Positions 61,676 to 64,000 of a stretch of DNA of 64,000 nucleotides are shown piece by piece. Source of the DNA: Bog-159 sp963707465 (GTDB taxonomy: Bacteria; Acidobacteriota; Terriglobia; Bryobacterales; Bryobacteraceae). The number at the start of each line of letters is the position of its first letter. Position 1 is the stretch's first letter. The notes beneath the pieces were generated by a model, which saw nothing but the letters and a program-made list of their open reading frames with translations, was not told the DNA's origin and did no database searches. The position numbers and the translations under genes are program-made. The stretch spans positions 1 to 64,000 of the forward strand of contig CAVPQK010000030.1 of the NCBI GenBank assembly GCA_963707465.1, read 5' to 3'.

Positions 61676-62600
61676 CTACACCGCCACCCTCAATTTGATC
61701 CCGTCGTTGGGAGCGTGGACCAGGTCTTGGCGGGTTCCTAGATACCGCTCGGTCGTTTGGACGCTCGCATGGCCCAATAGCAACTGGATCTGCTCCAGTT
61801 CACCACCAGCGGCGCGACAGAGTTTTGCAGCCGTGCGCCGGCAATCATGGGGCGCAATCCCCGCAACGCCGGCAGCCTTGGCATAGGGCCGGAGCATCTG
61901 CCACACGACCTTCTCGGACAACACCGCGCCCCGCATAGTGTCGCCGCGAATGACGGGGCGGAAGACGTAGCCGTCCACCACGCCGGCCGGAGCTGTCCAG
62001 GAGTCAATCGCCACTTTCACCCACACCGGCATCGGAATGGTCCGCACGCGCCCGTGTTTTCCGTAGAGATCCACAATGCACCAGCGGCCATCGCGCTGCT
62101 GTATGTGCCCCATCGTAAGCGCCGCGACCTCCGACCGGCGCAGGGCGCATCCGAGCAGCACGGCGATTATGGCGCGGTCGCGCAGACCTTTCGTCGTTGT
62201 GATGTCCGGCGCGTTGAGCAGCGTTTGTGCCTGCTTGAGCGACAGCCAATTGCCGGCGCGCACGCCGATGGATTTCGCGCTCTTCACGCGCTGGATGCCA
62301 GCCGCCAATTCCGGCGCCAGCAGGCCGTTATCCGTGGCCTCCACCGCCAGTTTCCTGATGGCCGACATCCGCACGATGATGCTTGACGACCCCAGCCAGC
62401 GTTCCTCCAGGGTTACGCGCCATGCGCTCACGGTGGCCTTGGTGAAGCCGGGCCGCGGCTCCTGGGCGTACCCAGCCGAAGAACTCGTCCAGGGCCATGT
62501 TGTAGACCCTCTTGCTGATCGGCGACGAAACAGAATCGAGCACGAGGCTCTTCATCCGCCGCCATTCGTTTGCTTTGTCAACTACGGTTAACTCGTTCAT
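61676..62600 (-). pseudogene. Tyrosine recombinase/integrase, frameshifted
   Basis: ATG 62600 (with GAGGCACAAA before it) starts MNELTVVDKANEWRRMKSLV, the arm/core-binding part, to FFGWV. The catalytic part is in another frame: CALRRSEVAAL (Arg), HDCRRTAAKL (His-x-x-Arg), LLGHASVQTTERYLG (His and Tyr). Dropping one G of TGGG near 62474 joins them (WYAQEPRPGFTKATVSAWRV) into about 308 residues. It has all catalytic residues and may be an assembly error. It could belong to an integrated element in this IS-rich end. Confidence 0.8.
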
Positions 62601-62889
62601 TTTGTGCCTCTTATTGGTCAATATCGCTAGCCATGACGACCTTGCCTTGGGACGGCGCGCACGGCAAGCGAAAGAACTGGATGACGCAGTCATGGGTTTG
62701 GGAGTGCTGCCGGGACAACATGCACTCCCTTCTGGCGGAGGGCCATCGCCGGCCGCGGCGCAAGACGGACGCCGAGAAAGAAAAAAGGGTTGCTATGTGA
62801 CATTACTCGAAGATCGTCCCACGATTTTACGCATTACCTGGTGGATGGATTTCAGTTCTTCCGAGCAAATTAGGAAAGGAGATAAAACG
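62601..62889. other. Upstream region of the collagen-like gene
   Basis: No convincing gene was found. A plus-strand frame from about 62633 to 62800 has a basic composition and no ribosome site. The 3' end carries GGAAAGGAG for the next gene. Confidence 0.4.
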
Positions 62890-64000
62890 ATGACACACCA
62901 TACATGCAAAGGACGTCTTATGCCGCTGGGCCGATGCATCGCGCTCTGCGCGCTACTGGCACTGGCTGGCGCAGCCTACGCGCAAACCGACATATTGAGC
63001 GCGTCGGCTAATTCCACCCTCACCTACATCACGATTAAAGGCACGGGGTTGCAGCCACCCACCGGCAAGCCGACGGTCTCGTTGGGGATCTATTCACTCA
63101 CTGTTGGCAGCAATTTCACCAATGTGCAAATCGTCGCGGCCTTGCCCGCGAACCTGAAGCCTGGCACCTACAACCTCGAGGTGACCGCGAACGGCGCCGC
63201 GAACTTCGACGTAACGATAGGAGGCGAGGGTCCGACAGGTCCGGTAGGTTCGACTGGTCCGGCGGGTCCGGCAGGTCCGGCAGGCCCCCAGGGCCCACCG
63301 GGAACCTCGATCAGTTTGCCATTCCTTGGTACCGTGGCCTCGCCCGATGGCGCTGCCTTCACCGTCGTCAACACGGCGGGGGCAGGAGTGAGCGTCCTCG
63401 GCGGCGTTACCGGGGGAGCTGGGCAGCAAGCTGTAGGCGCGCTAGGCGGAGGAGGATCAGGCGCGACTAACGGTGGCCCAGCTTTCTCTGGCACCGGTGG
63501 CTTCGGCTCTAACCAAGGCGGCGACGGCATCGACGCTACAGGCGGCGCCTCGAGCAACGGCGGCCTAGGGGGTGTCGGCTCGGGTGTCGGCGCAACTGGA
63601 GGAGCGGGCGGACCAGACCAATACGGCGGCAACGGCGTTAATGCCTTCGGGGGCAACGGCGACTGGGCCGGGGCCGGAATTAACGCACTCGGCGGTGACT
63701 CCATCAGTGGCTGCAACGTATGCATCGGAGGGGCCGGCGGAATTTTCACCGGCGGACAGGGGCAGCAATTCCCAGGCGATGCGGTCGATGCCTATGGGGG
63801 CGGTGGCGCTGGAATCAATGCTGCAGGCGTCCCCGCCGGCAACTTCTACGGCGACGTGATCGTCACGGGAAATCTCTCTAAGAGCGGCGGCTCTTTCCAG
63901 ATCGATCATCCACTGGACCCAGCCAATAAATACCTCTACCACTCCTTCGTGGAATCGCCGGACATGATGAACGTGTACAATGGCAACGTCACCACCGATG
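62890..64000 (+). CDS. Secreted TIG/collagen-like protein, C-terminus outside window
   Basis: The start is ATG 62890 with GGAAAGGAG 6-7 bases upstream; 370 codons are seen before the window ends. A signal peptide (IALCALLALAGAAYAQ) is followed by a TIG-like beta domain (ITIKGTGLQPPTGKPTVSLG, LPANLKPGTYNLEVT) and a short collagen-type Gly-x-Pro run (about 63229-63303). A long Gly/Ala/Asn-rich stretch (about 140-320) follows, then SFQIDHPLDPANKYLYHSFV, which begins the conserved C-terminal part of this surface protein type. It is a likely outer-surface or extracellular protein. Confidence 0.85.
   Translation, partial: MTHHTCKGRLMPLGRCIALCALLALAGAAYAQTDILSASANSTLTYITIKGTGLQPPTGKPTVSLGIYSLTVGSNFTNVQIVAALPANLKPGTYNLEVTANGAANFDVTIGGEGPTGPVGSTGPAGPAGPAGPQGPPGTSISLPFLGTVASPDGAAFTVVNTAGAGVSVLGGVTGGAGQQAVGALGGGGSGATNGGPAFSGTGGFGSNQGGDGIDATGGASSNGGLGGVGSGVGATGGAGGPDQYGGNGVNAFGGNGDWAGAGINALGGDSISGCNVCIGGAGGIFTGGQGQQFPGDAVDAYGGGGAGINAAGVPAGNFYGDVIVTGNLSKSGGSFQIDHPLDPANKYLYHSFVESPDMMNVYNGNVTTD

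Noticed and set aside
62633..62800. Basic small ORF before the collagen-like gene
   Set aside because: There is no ribosome site or homology pattern, and it overlaps the start of the integrase region.
63229..63303. Short repeats in the Gly-Pro stretch as a CRISPR-like array
   Set aside because: The repeats are 9-bp codon-level units in an open secreted-protein frame, without spacers.

Overview
The window is GC-rich and probably comes from an acidobacterium of the Solibacter/Bryobacter kind. That assignment is inference. It rests on the mix of many Ser/Thr kinases, FHA, PP2C and TPR proteins, a CHAT-TPR protein with its own ECF sigma factor, a TIG/collagen-like secreted protein and a dense insertion-sequence load. 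No rRNA, tRNA or CRISPR array was seen.

Layout. (1) 1-5.2 kb is a mobile-element zone: a partial IS21 element, a small KTSC protein, a frameshifted IS1634-type transposase and a complete IS630 copy. (2) 5.4-31.9 kb, minus strand, is one long, tightly packed gene train. From its promoter-proximal end it encodes an ExbB/MotA-like protein, two ExbD-like proteins, an FHA-kinase, a VWA-FHA protein, an FHA protein, a PP2C phosphatase, an FHA-GAF-AAA+ regulator cut by an IS, a kinase with a TPR tail, two TPR proteins, a J-like protein, GrpE, three Hsp70-type proteins, a LysM/zinc-ribbon membrane protein and a two-ring Clp ATPase. (3) 32.0-41.3 kb, plus strand, diverges from it: FHA/pseudo-protease, PP2C, membrane kinase, a secreted helical-repeat protein, two ExbD-like proteins and a long-tailed ExbB/ZorA-like protein. 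(4) 41.4-46.0 kb, minus strand: kinase-FGE fusion, frameshifted sigma factor, FHA-kinase and a secreted DUF4410 protein. (5) 46.1-55.9 kb: IS630, an 18-codon micro-ORF, CHAT-TPR protein, ECF sigma factor, DUF1566 protein, a small gene split by an ISAzo13 element, a coiled-coil membrane protein and an anti-sigma-like membrane protein. (6) 56-62.6 kb: a protease-TPR gene broken by two IS elements, plus integrase remains. (7) From 62.9 kb: a secreted TIG/collagen-like protein running off the window.

How the genes may work together. Regions 2 and 3 share a 96-bp divergent promoter region and look like one system. The system has two sets of ion-motive-force-type membrane complexes, phosphorylation control (kinases, PP2C, FHA readers) and a dedicated Hsp70/GrpE/Clp chaperone arm. 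The logic resembles Zorya motors and the kinase/phosphatase/FHA control of type VI secretion, but no Zorya effector and no T6SS structural gene is visible. I regard it as the best candidate for an undescribed system here. Its function is not shown by the sequence.

A second theme is gene disruption. Three host genes are split by IS elements whose removal, together with one target duplication, restores an exact reading frame. Several other genes carry apparent single-base frameshifts, which may be real decay or assembly error.
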